From an archaeon (GTDB taxonomy: Archaea > Nanobdellota > Nanobdellia > Woesearchaeales > JAGVOV01): DNA of 5,435 nt. A model generated the notes under the pieces. The model was not told the origin of the DNA, did not search any database, and worked only from the letters and a program-made list of their open reading frames with translations. Below are positions 1 to 5,435 of the stretch, in pieces; position 1 is the first letter of the stretch, and the number at the start of each line of letters is the position of its first letter. A program made the position numbers and the translations under genes. The stretch spans positions 1-5,435 of the forward strand of contig JAGVOV010000137.1 in assembly GCA_020052545.1 (NCBI GenBank), read 5' to 3'.

Positions 1-90
1 AGGAATAAAGAACTACATTGCCCAAAGCAACAGAGGAGCTAGGATTCAAGAATCACTCAACAGATACTCCGCCCTTTAGGGCGGAGAGGT
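1..90 (+). mobile_element. Possible right-end remnant of an IS200/IS605 (TnpB-type) element
   Basis: This stretch has no complete gene. It ends in a perfect hairpin (stems 67-74 and 79-86, TTTA loop) followed by GAGGTTTA. A GC-rich CCGCCC-TTTA-GGGCGG hairpin followed by a G/A-rich stretch is, from memory, typical of the right end of IS200/IS605 elements in archaea, where it forms the 3' part of the TnpB omegaRNA. One frame is open from the window edge to a TAG at 77-79 in the hairpin loop, giving 25 residues ending NRYSAL. Another is open from 9 through the hairpin to a TGA at 129-131. Either could be a decayed tnpB tail, but neither carries a diagnostic TnpB motif. No left end, no RuvC motif and no transposase lie in the window. 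The alternative is an intrinsic terminator of a gene lying to the left. Confidence 0.4.
67..86. repeat. Perfect 8-bp inverted repeat (stem-loop)
   Basis: CTCCGCCC (67-74) and GGGCGGAG (79-86) are exact reverse complements separated by TTTA, giving a very stable hairpin on either strand. It is followed on the + strand by a T-rich run (89-100). Its GC-richness contrasts with the AT-rich flanks. It is either the structured end of an IS605-type element or a transcription terminator; the sequence alone does not decide. Confidence 0.85.
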
Positions 91-140
91 TTATTTTGCT
101 TAAAAATGTGAATGACCTTTTCATGCAGTGACTACAAAAC

Positions 141-148
141 TATTTAAA
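141..148 (+). promoter_or_regulatory. TATA box of the lipoprotein gene
   Basis: TATTTAAA, preceded by the purine-rich ACAAAAC that could serve as a BRE, is centred about 35 nt before the ATG at 180. With the usual archaeal TATA-to-start distance of about 26 nt, transcription would begin near 170 and leave a leader of roughly 9-10 nt. That leader holds AGGGTAG (171-177), which only weakly resembles a Shine-Dalgarno sequence. Confidence 0.55.
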
Positions 149-179
149 TGGCCAAAAAAGAAGCCAGTATAGGGTAGAT

Positions 180-638
180 ATGAAACAATTTAAAGTAGCT
201 TTTTTGTTAGTTTTAGTAGTTCTTGCTATTTACGGCTGCGGGCAGTCAAATGTCATCTCCGATACCAAAGTTGTCGGTGTCAGGGATACAGGAATAATGG
301 TGACAAAACCCATTGAGCTGCCAAAATATCAGCCTGTGCTGGACATCTGCAACAAGATCCTTGTCGGGCAGAAAGAGAAGGACAAGAACAAGATAATGAC
401 GGCCGTTGCCATAGAGAGCCCGGATTACCAGGCGATGATGAAAGCCACAGATAGTGTAATAAAAAGGGATGTTGCGATAACGAGCTATGCCTGCAACGTG
501 ACTTATTTCAAGGGTGACACGGCAAGGGCAAATGTGACGATAAACTACATGCAGGGCGACAAAGAGACGGCGAACAAAGTGGCATGGACATTCAAGAACT
601 TGAAAGGCAATTGGTATTTCTGGCACGGCGAGAGATAA
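180..638 (+). CDS. Predicted lipoprotein of unknown function
   Basis: This 152-aa protein is not recognised as a named family. A lysine-containing N-terminus and a hydrophobic stretch (about residues 6-18) lead to a lipobox-like Ile-Tyr-Gly-Cys, with Cys20 as the predicted lipidated residue. It is therefore probably exported and anchored to the outer face of the membrane. After a polar linker (about 21-45), residues 50-95 look helical and charged. Residues 98-150 alternate hydrophobic and polar residues with aromatic residues near the end (Trp136, Trp146, Phe147, Trp148), which suggests beta strands. A helix followed by a curved sheet is reminiscent of NTF2-like/DUF4878-type lipoproteins, but that is a weak structural guess. 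Cys57 and Cys105 could form one disulfide. ATG 180 is the first start in frame and gives a complete signal sequence. The gene stands alone, 53 bp before the next one, with its own TATA box. Confidence 0.8.
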   Translation: MKQFKVAFLLVLVVLAIYGCGQSNVISDTKVVGVRDTGIMVTKPIELPKYQPVLDICNKILVGQKEKDKNKIMTAVAIESPDYQAMMKATDSVIKRDVAITSYACNVTYFKGDTARANVTINYMQGDKETANKVAWTFKNLKGNWYFWHGER

Positions 639-640
639 TT

Positions 641-656
641 GTCACTCTTAAGTGGC
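641..656 (+). other. Weak stem-loop after the lipoprotein gene
   Basis: GTCACT (641-646) can pair with AGTGGC (651-656) around a CTTA loop, with one T-G wobble. It begins 2 nt after the TAA stop and precedes the next TATA box. No poly-T tract follows, so its role as a terminator is doubtful. Confidence 0.25.
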
Positions 657-662
657 GAAAGA

Positions 663-670
663 TTTATAAA
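663..670 (+). promoter_or_regulatory. TATA box of the zinc-finger/TraB-like operon
   Basis: TTTATAAA, preceded by GCGAAAGA (655-662) as a possible BRE, is centred 25.5 nt before the ATG at 692. That is the usual distance from an archaeal TATA box to the transcription start. The mRNA is therefore predicted to start at or next to the ATG, that is, to be leaderless. No Shine-Dalgarno sequence precedes the ATG, which agrees. Confidence 0.7.
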
Positions 671-691
671 TGAACAAGGCTTTCTGGGCAC

Positions 692-931
692 ATGGCATAC
701 GGATTTTACAACACCCACTTTGAATGCAAGTTTTGCGGCAAGCCATCTGAATTAGCTTGCGACCATTGTGGCAGATTCATCTGTGATAACCATGCCATAG
801 AAAAAAGGGTCGAGAATGCATATCCTGATTCAATATTCTGCCCCGACTGCTTCAAGACAGGCCGCTTCCAGATAAGGATCTTCAAGGTAGGCAAGCACGA
901 GAGCATCCTCAATATGTCAGGGCCCCATTAA
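692..931 (+). CDS. Small zinc-binding protein, B-box/AN1/DUF2180-like
   Basis: This 79-aa protein has eight regularly placed ligands: C12-x2-C15-x7-C23-x2-C26-x4-C31-x2-H34-x15-C50-x2-C53. That is enough for two zinc ions, probably in an interleaved cross-brace. The central CxxCxxxxCxxH resembles AN1 fingers, B-boxes and archaeal DUF2180 proteins. The AN1 tail (x5-His-x-Cys) is missing and replaced by a CxxC 15 residues on. Residues 57-79 form a basic tail. There is no signal peptide, so it should be cytoplasmic, with a likely role in protein or nucleic-acid binding; this is inferred from fold type only. The ATG at 692 sits where a leaderless transcript from the TATA box at 663-670 would start. 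The next gene begins 1 bp after the stop, so the two are almost certainly co-transcribed and may work together. Confidence 0.8.
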   Translation: MAYGFYNTHFECKFCGKPSELACDHCGRFICDNHAIEKRVENAYPDSIFCPDCFKTGRFQIRIFKVGKHESILNMSGPH

Positions 932-932
932 G

Positions 933-1676
933 ATGAGGCAGCTCTTCATCCTGCAGAGCAGCCATGCAATAGCCGACGATCTTCCTGAGCAGTTCAGGCA
1001 TTGCGATGAGATATCTTCTGCGATAGACTTGAGGACGATAGCTCTTGAAGCGATACTGGCAAACATAGATTCGAGACAGATAAGCTATTATCTTGAAAGC
1101 CTGACACCAATAGGTAGGAGATATATGTCTGATTCGCATGATGTTGTGAAAGATAACAACATATTGACGCCAATCCTCCAGATACCTTTCATAGGCAAAG
1201 CTTACGGTTCTTTATTTGATGGCATACAGCTTGCTGCCCTGCAGCGCCTTTCAGGCAACAAAAGTTTTCTCGATGGTCAGTACACAAAACTCGTTGAGCA
1301 CGACCATTCCTCGACGCTTTCAGCGCTTGTCGCTGCGGAACTGGGCGGGAAAAGGATCAATTATTGCGTCACTGAAGCAGAGGATTATGCTAGAATGGGC
1401 AAAGAAGAGAGAGATGACGTTGTTCACCAGAATATCGCCAATAATTTTGCCAAGACAAGCATACTCTTCATGGGCATAGGCCATGCTCTGAAAGGATTGA
1501 GAGAAGACAGAAGCCTGAATGTGAAAGACGTGTTGATACACTCTAATGATTATCCAACAATAGAAATCTCGGGGCTGTTACCATCGGATATTGCTGCGGC
1601 TTTAGGGCCAAGAATTGCCGCTTATGGCGCCAGGCACCCAGAAATTGGCATAAAAAACGATATCAAGCCTTGTTGA
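933..1676 (+). CDS. Uncharacterised protein, possibly TraB/TIKI/EreA-ChaN-like
   Basis: This 247-aa protein has no signal peptide or clear membrane helix. My tentative link to the TraB/TIKI/EreA-ChaN superfamily, which has metal-dependent hydrolase-like folds, rests on the order of elements. Residues 3-11 form a strand ending in His (QSSH, 8-11), where the family usually has GxxH. Residues 24-42 resemble the family's 'hundreds of acidic/Leu' segment after that strand. Arg160 starts an R-xx-V-xxx-N-I helix, followed by strand 176-181 and a true GxxH, Gly181-Ile-Gly-His184. An HDH at 123-125 could supply further ligands. The first motif is degenerate, so activity is uncertain. It is not the archaeal D-aminoacyl-tRNA deacylase, whose His-rich motifs are absent. 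It follows the zinc-finger gene by 1 bp with no evident ribosome-binding site, which suggests translational coupling. Its last 14 bp overlap the end of ileS on the other strand. Confidence 0.75.
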   Translation: MRQLFILQSSHAIADDLPEQFRHCDEISSAIDLRTIALEAILANIDSRQISYYLESLTPIGRRYMSDSHDVVKDNNILTPILQIPFIGKAYGSLFDGIQLAALQRLSGNKSFLDGQYTKLVEHDHSSTLSALVAAELGGKRINYCVTEAEDYARMGKEERDDVVHQNIANNFAKTSILFMGIGHALKGLREDRSLNVKDVLIHSNDYPTIEISGLLPSDIAAALGPRIAAYGARHPEIGIKNDIKPC

Positions 1677-4600
1677 AGAATATCTTGATGTCTTTCCCTT
1701 TTATCTTCTCTTCTGATTTGCTGCTGAACTCCCCTGAAGGGACCGCAGTCGCTATCTCAAATTGCTTGGCTCCGCACTTCCCCTTTATTGCCGAAGAAAA
1801 CTCGTGGATTGATTTTGAAAGTGCATCATCAACAACAACATGAAGCGAGATATTATCCTTTCTCTGCAGGCCTGCATCTTTCCTCAAGCTCTGTATCTTC
1901 CTCATTATCTCTCTCGCATATCCTTCAGCCTCGAGCTTCTCATCCCTCTCCTTGTCTATGAAGACAACTCCCTTGCCAAAATCGGCAGCAAAAAGATGCT
2001 CCGGCACTTTCTTCTCCACAAGGAGATGCTCGATCTTTATCTCGTTGCCGTCAACGAGATAGAAGCCGTCTTTGCTTATGTGCTCAAGGACAGTGTCCGC
2101 GCCTTTAGTTGAGAGATGCGCTATTATCTTTGCCGCATCAGCCCCGAATTCTGGGCCCAGTGTCTTGAAATTTGGCTTTATGCTGTATTTTATCCCCTTA
2201 AACTCACTCTCGACTTTCAGCTCCTTGACATTTGTCTGGGACTTTATCAGCTCAGCAAGCCTAGTGACAGCCTTCCTTGTCTTGTCATCTTCAGCAGCCA
2301 CAGTCGCAGACTTCAACGGCCACTTGACGCCAAGCTGTATCTTCTCCCTCGCAGCAAGCATCTTGGCGATGACATCTTTCGCTATCTCCATGTCTGCCTC
2401 AAGCTCCGGCCTTATCTTCTTCTCGTCATAAGAAGGCCATGAAAAATGATGTATGCTCTCTTCCTTCAGACCAAAACTTTTCTTGATGTTCTGGTACATC
2501 TTCTCAGAAACAAAAGGTGCTATAGGAGAAAATAATTTCAATGTCTCGATCATACATTCTTTTATCGTCTCAAGCACGAGCGCTTTCTCATTTTCCTCAC
2601 CCAAAGCTGACTTTTCCCTGACAAGCTGGACATAGGTCCTGCTCAGCTCGAGGAAGAATTCTTCGACATGGAGCGGAACCTCATTCAGCTCAAATCTCTC
2701 AAAATTTTCCGTCACTTTCTTTATGGTGCTGTGCAGCCTTGATATAATATAATCCTCTTCGACATCGCTCTCTTTCGCTTTTGCCTCTGGCCTTGTAAAA
2801 TCGATCAGGAATTTGTGGAGGTTCCAGAGCACCATGAGATTCTTGTACTTCAGCTTCACATCTTCCCCATTGTAATTCATGTCCATGCCCGGGGCTGCGC
2901 TGCCTATCGCATAGTAGCGGAAAGTGTCCGCGCCATACTTGTCGATGACTTCATAGGGGCTTATGACATTCCCCATGCTTTTTGACATCTTCCTGCCCTG
3001 GCTGTCGTTGATGAAGCCATGCATGTAGACTGACTTGAAGCTGGGCTTGCCCATACTCACCATCGAGGCGACAAAAAGAAGATTGAACCAACCTCTTATC
3101 TGGTCTTTTCCCTCTAATATGAAATCGGCCGGCCAGAGCGCGTCAAATAAATCCTTCCTGTGCGGGAAATCAAGGCAGTTCCATGATGTTGTTCCAGCAT
3201 CGATCCAAACATCTAAGATATCTGGTATCCTTGACATGGAATTGCCGCACTTACATTTAATCTTGACTTCATCAATCCACGGCTTGTGGAGGTCCTCTGG
3301 GATTTTTCCGGCTTTCTGTGTTAATTCCAATATGCTACCTATTACTTCTATATGAGCACATTTATCGCATTTCCATATTGGCAACGGCGTGCCCCAGAAA
3401 CGCTGCCTCGTTATGCCATTGTCTCTTAAATTGTCAAGCCATGAGTTGAATTGCCTGCTTCCTGCAAAATCTGGCTGCCACCTTATGCTCTTGTTCAATT
3501 CCTTCATCTTTTCCCTTAGGTCCTCGACCTTGAAGAACCATTGCTCTGTCGTCCTGAATATGACTGGATTTTTGCATCTCCAGCAATGCGCGTATTCATG
3601 CTCGACCGTGGTCTGGCCTATCAATGCATTCCTATTCTTCAATTCTTCAGTGAACTTCTTGTCATCTTTCTTGGCCACAAGCCCTGACAATTTTCCCATG
3701 TCATCTGGAAAGACGCCCTGCTCATCAAGATTATTGTATGGCGGAATGCCTTCCTTATGGCCGACTTCGAAATCCTCAGGGCCGCAGCCAGGCGCCATAT
3801 GTACAAGCCCTGAACCAGCATCAAGCGTCACAAATTCCTCGCTCATAACCACAGTATGGACCTTAGGATGGAGCTTCTCCATCTTGGCATATTCCCCAAT
3901 CATGTCTGCGAACGGATGGTCGTATTTCATCCCCTTGAGCTTTTCTCCCTTGAATTCTTCTATGACTGTGAAATCCTTGTCTGCCACAGCCTGTATCACC
4001 GGGGCTGCAAGATATTTCGCCACTATCCAGATTTCTTCATTGACGCTTGCTCTTACATAATCAAAATCAGGATGCACCATTATGCCCAGGTTGAAGGGGA
4101 TTGTCCATGGCGTCGTCGTCCAGATTATCAAGTATTCATTCTGCGTTCCCCGGACTTTAAATTTAACGAATATAGAATTATCGCGGACATTCTCGTATTC
4201 AAGCTCATGCTTCGCCAGGGCTGTCGCGCAATTGGAGCACCAGTGCAGCGACTTCTTCCCCTCATAAAGCCTTTTGTTCTCAAACGCCTTCTTTATCAGC
4301 CACCATTCGCCTTCCATGAACTCCGGCTTGATGCTCTGGTATGCATTGTCATAATCCATCCATGTCCCAAGGCGCTTGAAATCCTCATTCATCTTCTCAA
4401 GGTTTGTCAGACAGAATGCCCTGCACTCATTGACAAATTTTGCCACACCGAACTTCAGTATGTCTTCCTTGTGCTGCATCCCCAATTTTGCCTGGACTTT
4501 CAGCTCTGTCGGCATGCCATGCATGTCATAGCCTGCCCTGTCCCAGACATCAAGGCCCTGCATCCTCTTATAGCGCAAGAAGCAGTCTTTCAGGCTCTTG

Positions 4601-4779
4601 TTCCATGCGGTGCCGAGATGTATCGTCCCAGAAGTGTAAGGGGGGCCGTCAAGAAAATAATATCTTTGCTTCCCTTTGTTCTTGTTTTTTGCAGCCTCAT
4701 ATGTCTTGTTCTTGTTCCAGAAGCCAAGGATCTCATTTTCCACATCAAGCGGCTTATACTCCATAATCTTCTCTTCCAT
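1663..4779 (-). CDS. ileS: Isoleucyl-tRNA synthetase, archaeal/eukaryotic type
   Basis: This 1038-aa class Ia synthetase activates isoleucine with ATP, loads it on tRNA-Ile and hydrolyses mischarged Val-tRNA-Ile. The HIGH-type signature is His54-Leu-Gly-Thr57 after GPPYTSG (45-51). The usual GWDTHGLP appears as GYDMHGMP (83-90). The CP1 editing insert spans about 190-395, with WTTTPWT (220-226) and GSGLVHMAPGCGPED (322-336), where Asp336 is the editing aspartate. Two Cys pairs (181/184 and 399/402) and a second set (471/474, 509/511) probably bind zinc. DVWIDAG (523-529) replaces the common DVWFDSG. KMSKS is at 597-601. The anticodon-binding helical domain covers about 675-820, and the C-terminal archaeal-type extension about 840-1038. 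Length is normal and no frameshift is visible. The start at 4779 fits a leaderless mRNA from the TATA box at 4802-4809; Met6 (4764) is the alternative. Confidence 0.98.
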   Translation of the reverse strand: MEEKIMEYKPLDVENEILGFWNKNKTYEAAKNKNKGKQRYYFLDGPPYTSGTIHLGTAWNKSLKDCFLRYKRMQGLDVWDRAGYDMHGMPTELKVQAKLGMQHKEDILKFGVAKFVNECRAFCLTNLEKMNEDFKRLGTWMDYDNAYQSIKPEFMEGEWWLIKKAFENKRLYEGKKSLHWCSNCATALAKHELEYENVRDNSIFVKFKVRGTQNEYLIIWTTTPWTIPFNLGIMVHPDFDYVRASVNEEIWIVAKYLAAPVIQAVADKDFTVIEEFKGEKLKGMKYDHPFADMIGEYAKMEKLHPKVHTVVMSEEFVTLDAGSGLVHMAPGCGPEDFEVGHKEGIPPYNNLDEQGVFPDDMGKLSGLVAKKDDKKFTEELKNRNALIGQTTVEHEYAHCWRCKNPVIFRTTEQWFFKVEDLREKMKELNKSIRWQPDFAGSRQFNSWLDNLRDNGITRQRFWGTPLPIWKCDKCAHIEVIGSILELTQKAGKIPEDLHKPWIDEVKIKCKCGNSMSRIPDILDVWIDAGTTSWNCLDFPHRKDLFDALWPADFILEGKDQIRGWFNLLFVASMVSMGKPSFKSVYMHGFINDSQGRKMSKSMGNVISPYEVIDKYGADTFRYYAIGSAAPGMDMNYNGEDVKLKYKNLMVLWNLHKFLIDFTRPEAKAKESDVEEDYIISRLHSTIKKVTENFERFELNEVPLHVEEFFLELSRTYVQLVREKSALGEENEKALVLETIKECMIETLKLFSPIAPFVSEKMYQNIKKSFGLKEESIHHFSWPSYDEKKIRPELEADMEIAKDVIAKMLAAREKIQLGVKWPLKSATVAAEDDKTRKAVTRLAELIKSQTNVKELKVESEFKGIKYSIKPNFKTLGPEFGADAAKIIAHLSTKGADTVLEHISKDGFYLVDGNEIKIEHLLVEKKVPEHLFAADFGKGVVFIDKERDEKLEAEGYAREIMRKIQSLRKDAGLQRKDNISLHVVVDDALSKSIHEFSSAIKGKCGAKQFEIATAVPSGEFSSKSEEKIKGKDIKIFFNKA

Positions 4780-4801
4780 GGGGGAAGATTGAGGCTGCTT
4801 A

Positions 4802-4809
4802 TTTATAAA
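4802..4809 (-). promoter_or_regulatory. TATA box of ileS
   Basis: On the minus strand TTTATAAA is centred 26.5 nt before the ATG at 4779, so the predicted transcription start coincides with the start codon (leaderless). It lies within the 33-bp gap after the upstream cysteine-rich gene. A second AT-rich stretch (4811-4820), overlapping that gene's stop codon, could be an alternative TATA or BRE. ileS thus seems to have its own promoter, although read-through from upstream is possible. Confidence 0.65.
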
Positions 4810-4812
4810 GTT

Positions 4813-5175
4813 TTATATGCAGTCTTCCTGATAATTTCTCTTCTTAGAAGGTAGCTGGCACTTGCATCTGAAGCCTAGGTTTTCACCGGTAGAAATGTCT
4901 CCAATGAGCCCACCTCCGATGACTTTTTCGCATGGCGCATCAGTCACTTGCAGGCATTTCTGCTTGCAGGGCAGCTCGCAGGCCGCAACAGGGTTGTCGG
5001 AAGCATCGCCGAAATCCCCACCACCACTACTATCTCCACCTCCGTCGATCTGGGTGTAAAGCACAGGGATGCAGGTCTTTTCTAGGGGTGCCTCAAACAC
5101 AGAACTGAACAAGGCAGCCACCAAGATAGCGATGCTGCAGAAAATTACAAATATCGTGAATTGGTTAATCCTCAT
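4813..5175 (-). CDS. Small membrane-anchored, cysteine-rich exported protein
   Basis: This 120-aa protein is not recognised as a known family. Residues 6-27 form one hydrophobic segment after a basic Met-Arg start, acting as an uncleaved anchor or signal peptide; there is no lipobox. The rest should lie outside the cytoplasm. A glycine/aspartate/serine-rich linker (44-60, with two GGGD repeats) leads to a compact Cys-rich part. Eight cysteines follow the membrane segment: 35, 66, 70, 74, 82, 104, 106 and 119. They include a Cx3Cx3C run and a CxC, and their even number suggests up to four disulfides in a knottin-like or metal-binding module. The tail (110-119) is basic and polar. The ATG at 5175 lies about 27 nt from a strong TATA box. 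It precedes ileS by 33 bp, but that spacing holds a separate promoter, so a functional link is doubtful. Confidence 0.75.
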   Translation of the reverse strand: MRINQFTIFVIFCSIAILVAALFSSVFEAPLEKTCIPVLYTQIDGGGDSSGGGDFGDASDNPVAACELPCKQKCLQVTDAPCEKVIGGGLIGDISTGENLGFRCKCQLPSKKRNYQEDCI

Positions 5176-5198
5176 TGACTTCCCTTAGCATGAGCTTT

Positions 5199-5206
5199 TA
5201 TATAAA
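5199..5206 (-). promoter_or_regulatory. TATA box of the cysteine-rich protein gene
   Basis: On the minus strand TTTATATA, within an AT-only stretch (5196-5210), is centred 27.5 nt before the ATG at 5175. This predicts a leader of 0-2 nt. It lies in the 76-bp region between divergent genes, about 20 bp from the TATA box of trm1. Confidence 0.65.
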
Positions 5207-5221
5207 TATTGCCACGAAACA

Positions 5222-5229
5222 ATTAAAAA
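5222..5229 (+). promoter_or_regulatory. TATA box of the trm1 gene
   Basis: ATTAAAAA, preceded by CGAAACA (5215-5221) as a possible BRE, is centred 26.5 nt before the ATG at 5252. This again implies a leaderless transcript. The match to the TATA consensus is weaker than for the other genes, but no better candidate lies at the right distance. Confidence 0.5.
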
Positions 5230-5251
5230 GCGCGCAGCTCTTCTCATTTCC

Positions 5252-5435
5252 ATGGAGAATGTGCAGGAAGGTGCGGCAAAGATAAAGGTCTTCACCGGAA
5301 AGATAAGTAAAAGCCTTGACGTTTTCTATAATCCTGTGATGAAGTTCAACAGGGATATGACCATATTATTATTGAACTCTGTAGAAAATAAGGGCATGCA
5401 GATATGCGATCCGTTTGCCGCCTCTGGCGTCAGGG
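5252..5435 (+). CDS. trm1: tRNA (guanine26-N2)-dimethyltransferase, N-terminal part
   Basis: The window holds the first 61 codons and cuts the gene at its right edge. The protein converts guanosine 26 of tRNAs to N2,N2-dimethylguanosine using S-adenosylmethionine. Diagnostic are FYNPVMKFNRD (residues 25-35), the N-terminal signature of the Trm1 family, and ICDPFAASGVR (51-61), which is SAM-binding motif I with Asp53 and the Ala-Ser-Gly turn. The preceding GAAKIKV (7-13) is the usual strand of this family. Full-length Trm1 proteins are about 370-400 aa, so most of the methyltransferase domain and the C-terminal domain lie outside. ATG 5252 is the only reasonable start: it precedes the conserved N-terminus by the usual distance and sits about 26 nt after a TATA-like box. 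The gene is divergent from the cysteine-rich protein gene. Confidence 0.92.
   Translation, partial: MENVQEGAAKIKVFTGKISKSLDVFYNPVMKFNRDMTILLLNSVENKGMQICDPFAASGVR

Noticed and set aside
246..626. Open frame on the minus strand opposite the lipoprotein gene
   Set aside because: The opposite frame has a clear signal peptide, a lipobox and a TATA box; this one has none of these.
933..1676. Archaeal D-aminoacyl-tRNA deacylase (DtdA) considered because of size and the neighbouring ileS
   Set aside because: The family's ASRH-type and GGGHY-type motifs are absent.
3389..4060. Second open frame (223 codons) on the + strand inside ileS
   Set aside because: Serine- and leucine-rich shadow of the Lys/Glu-rich ileS frame, with no promoter and no recognisable motif.
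4602..4635. HIGH motif reading HLGT, considered as a sign of a broken synthetase
   Set aside because: All other catalytic and editing motifs are intact, the length is normal, and this variant is, as far as I recall, usual for archaeal IleRS.
3856..4854. Long open frame (332 codons) on the + strand opposite ileS
   Set aside because: It is antisense to the conserved catalytic and editing parts of IleRS. The translation is rich in His, Cys and Leu with no domain, and is explained by the codon bias of the real gene.
4995..5050. Simple repeat of CCACC/ACTACT type
   Set aside because: It encodes the Gly/Asp/Ser-rich linker of the cysteine-rich protein, with irregular units; it is neither a DNA repeat array nor CRISPR.

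Overview
The window looks archaeal, and I lean towards a DPANN-type lineage such as Woesearchaeota or Pacearchaeota. The evidence has four parts. The isoleucyl-tRNA synthetase is of the archaeal/eukaryotic type. The right-hand gene is a Trm1-type tRNA dimethyltransferase, a family found almost only in archaea and eukaryotes. TATA boxes sit about 26 nt upstream of start codons, which implies leaderless mRNAs. AGG/AGA (Arg) and ATA (Ile) codons are frequent. The phylum is inference; the domain is fairly secure.

Layout, left to right. Bases 1-179 hold no complete gene. They contain a perfect 8-bp GC-rich hairpin (67-86) that resembles the right end / omegaRNA 3' end of IS200/IS605-type TnpB elements, and then the promoter of the first gene. 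A predicted lipoprotein of unknown function follows at 180-638 (+). Next comes a tight two-gene unit: a 79-aa zinc-binding protein (692-931, +) and, one base later, a 247-aa protein that I tentatively relate to the TraB/TIKI/EreA-ChaN-like fold (933-1676, +). That unit converges on, and overlaps by 14 bp, the 3' end of ileS (1663-4779, -), which fills most of the window. Upstream of ileS on the same strand is a small membrane-anchored, cysteine-rich exported protein (4813-5175, -). It shares a 76-bp divergent promoter region with the truncated trm1 gene (5252 to window end, +).

The two informational genes, ileS and trm1, act on tRNA: isoleucine charging with editing, and N2,N2-dimethylguanosine formation at position 26. 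The other four genes are accessory or hypothetical. I see no CRISPR array, tRNA, rRNA or recognisable defence island. The least explained parts are the zinc-finger/TraB-like gene pair, the eight-cysteine exported protein and the possible IS605-type remnant at the left edge.
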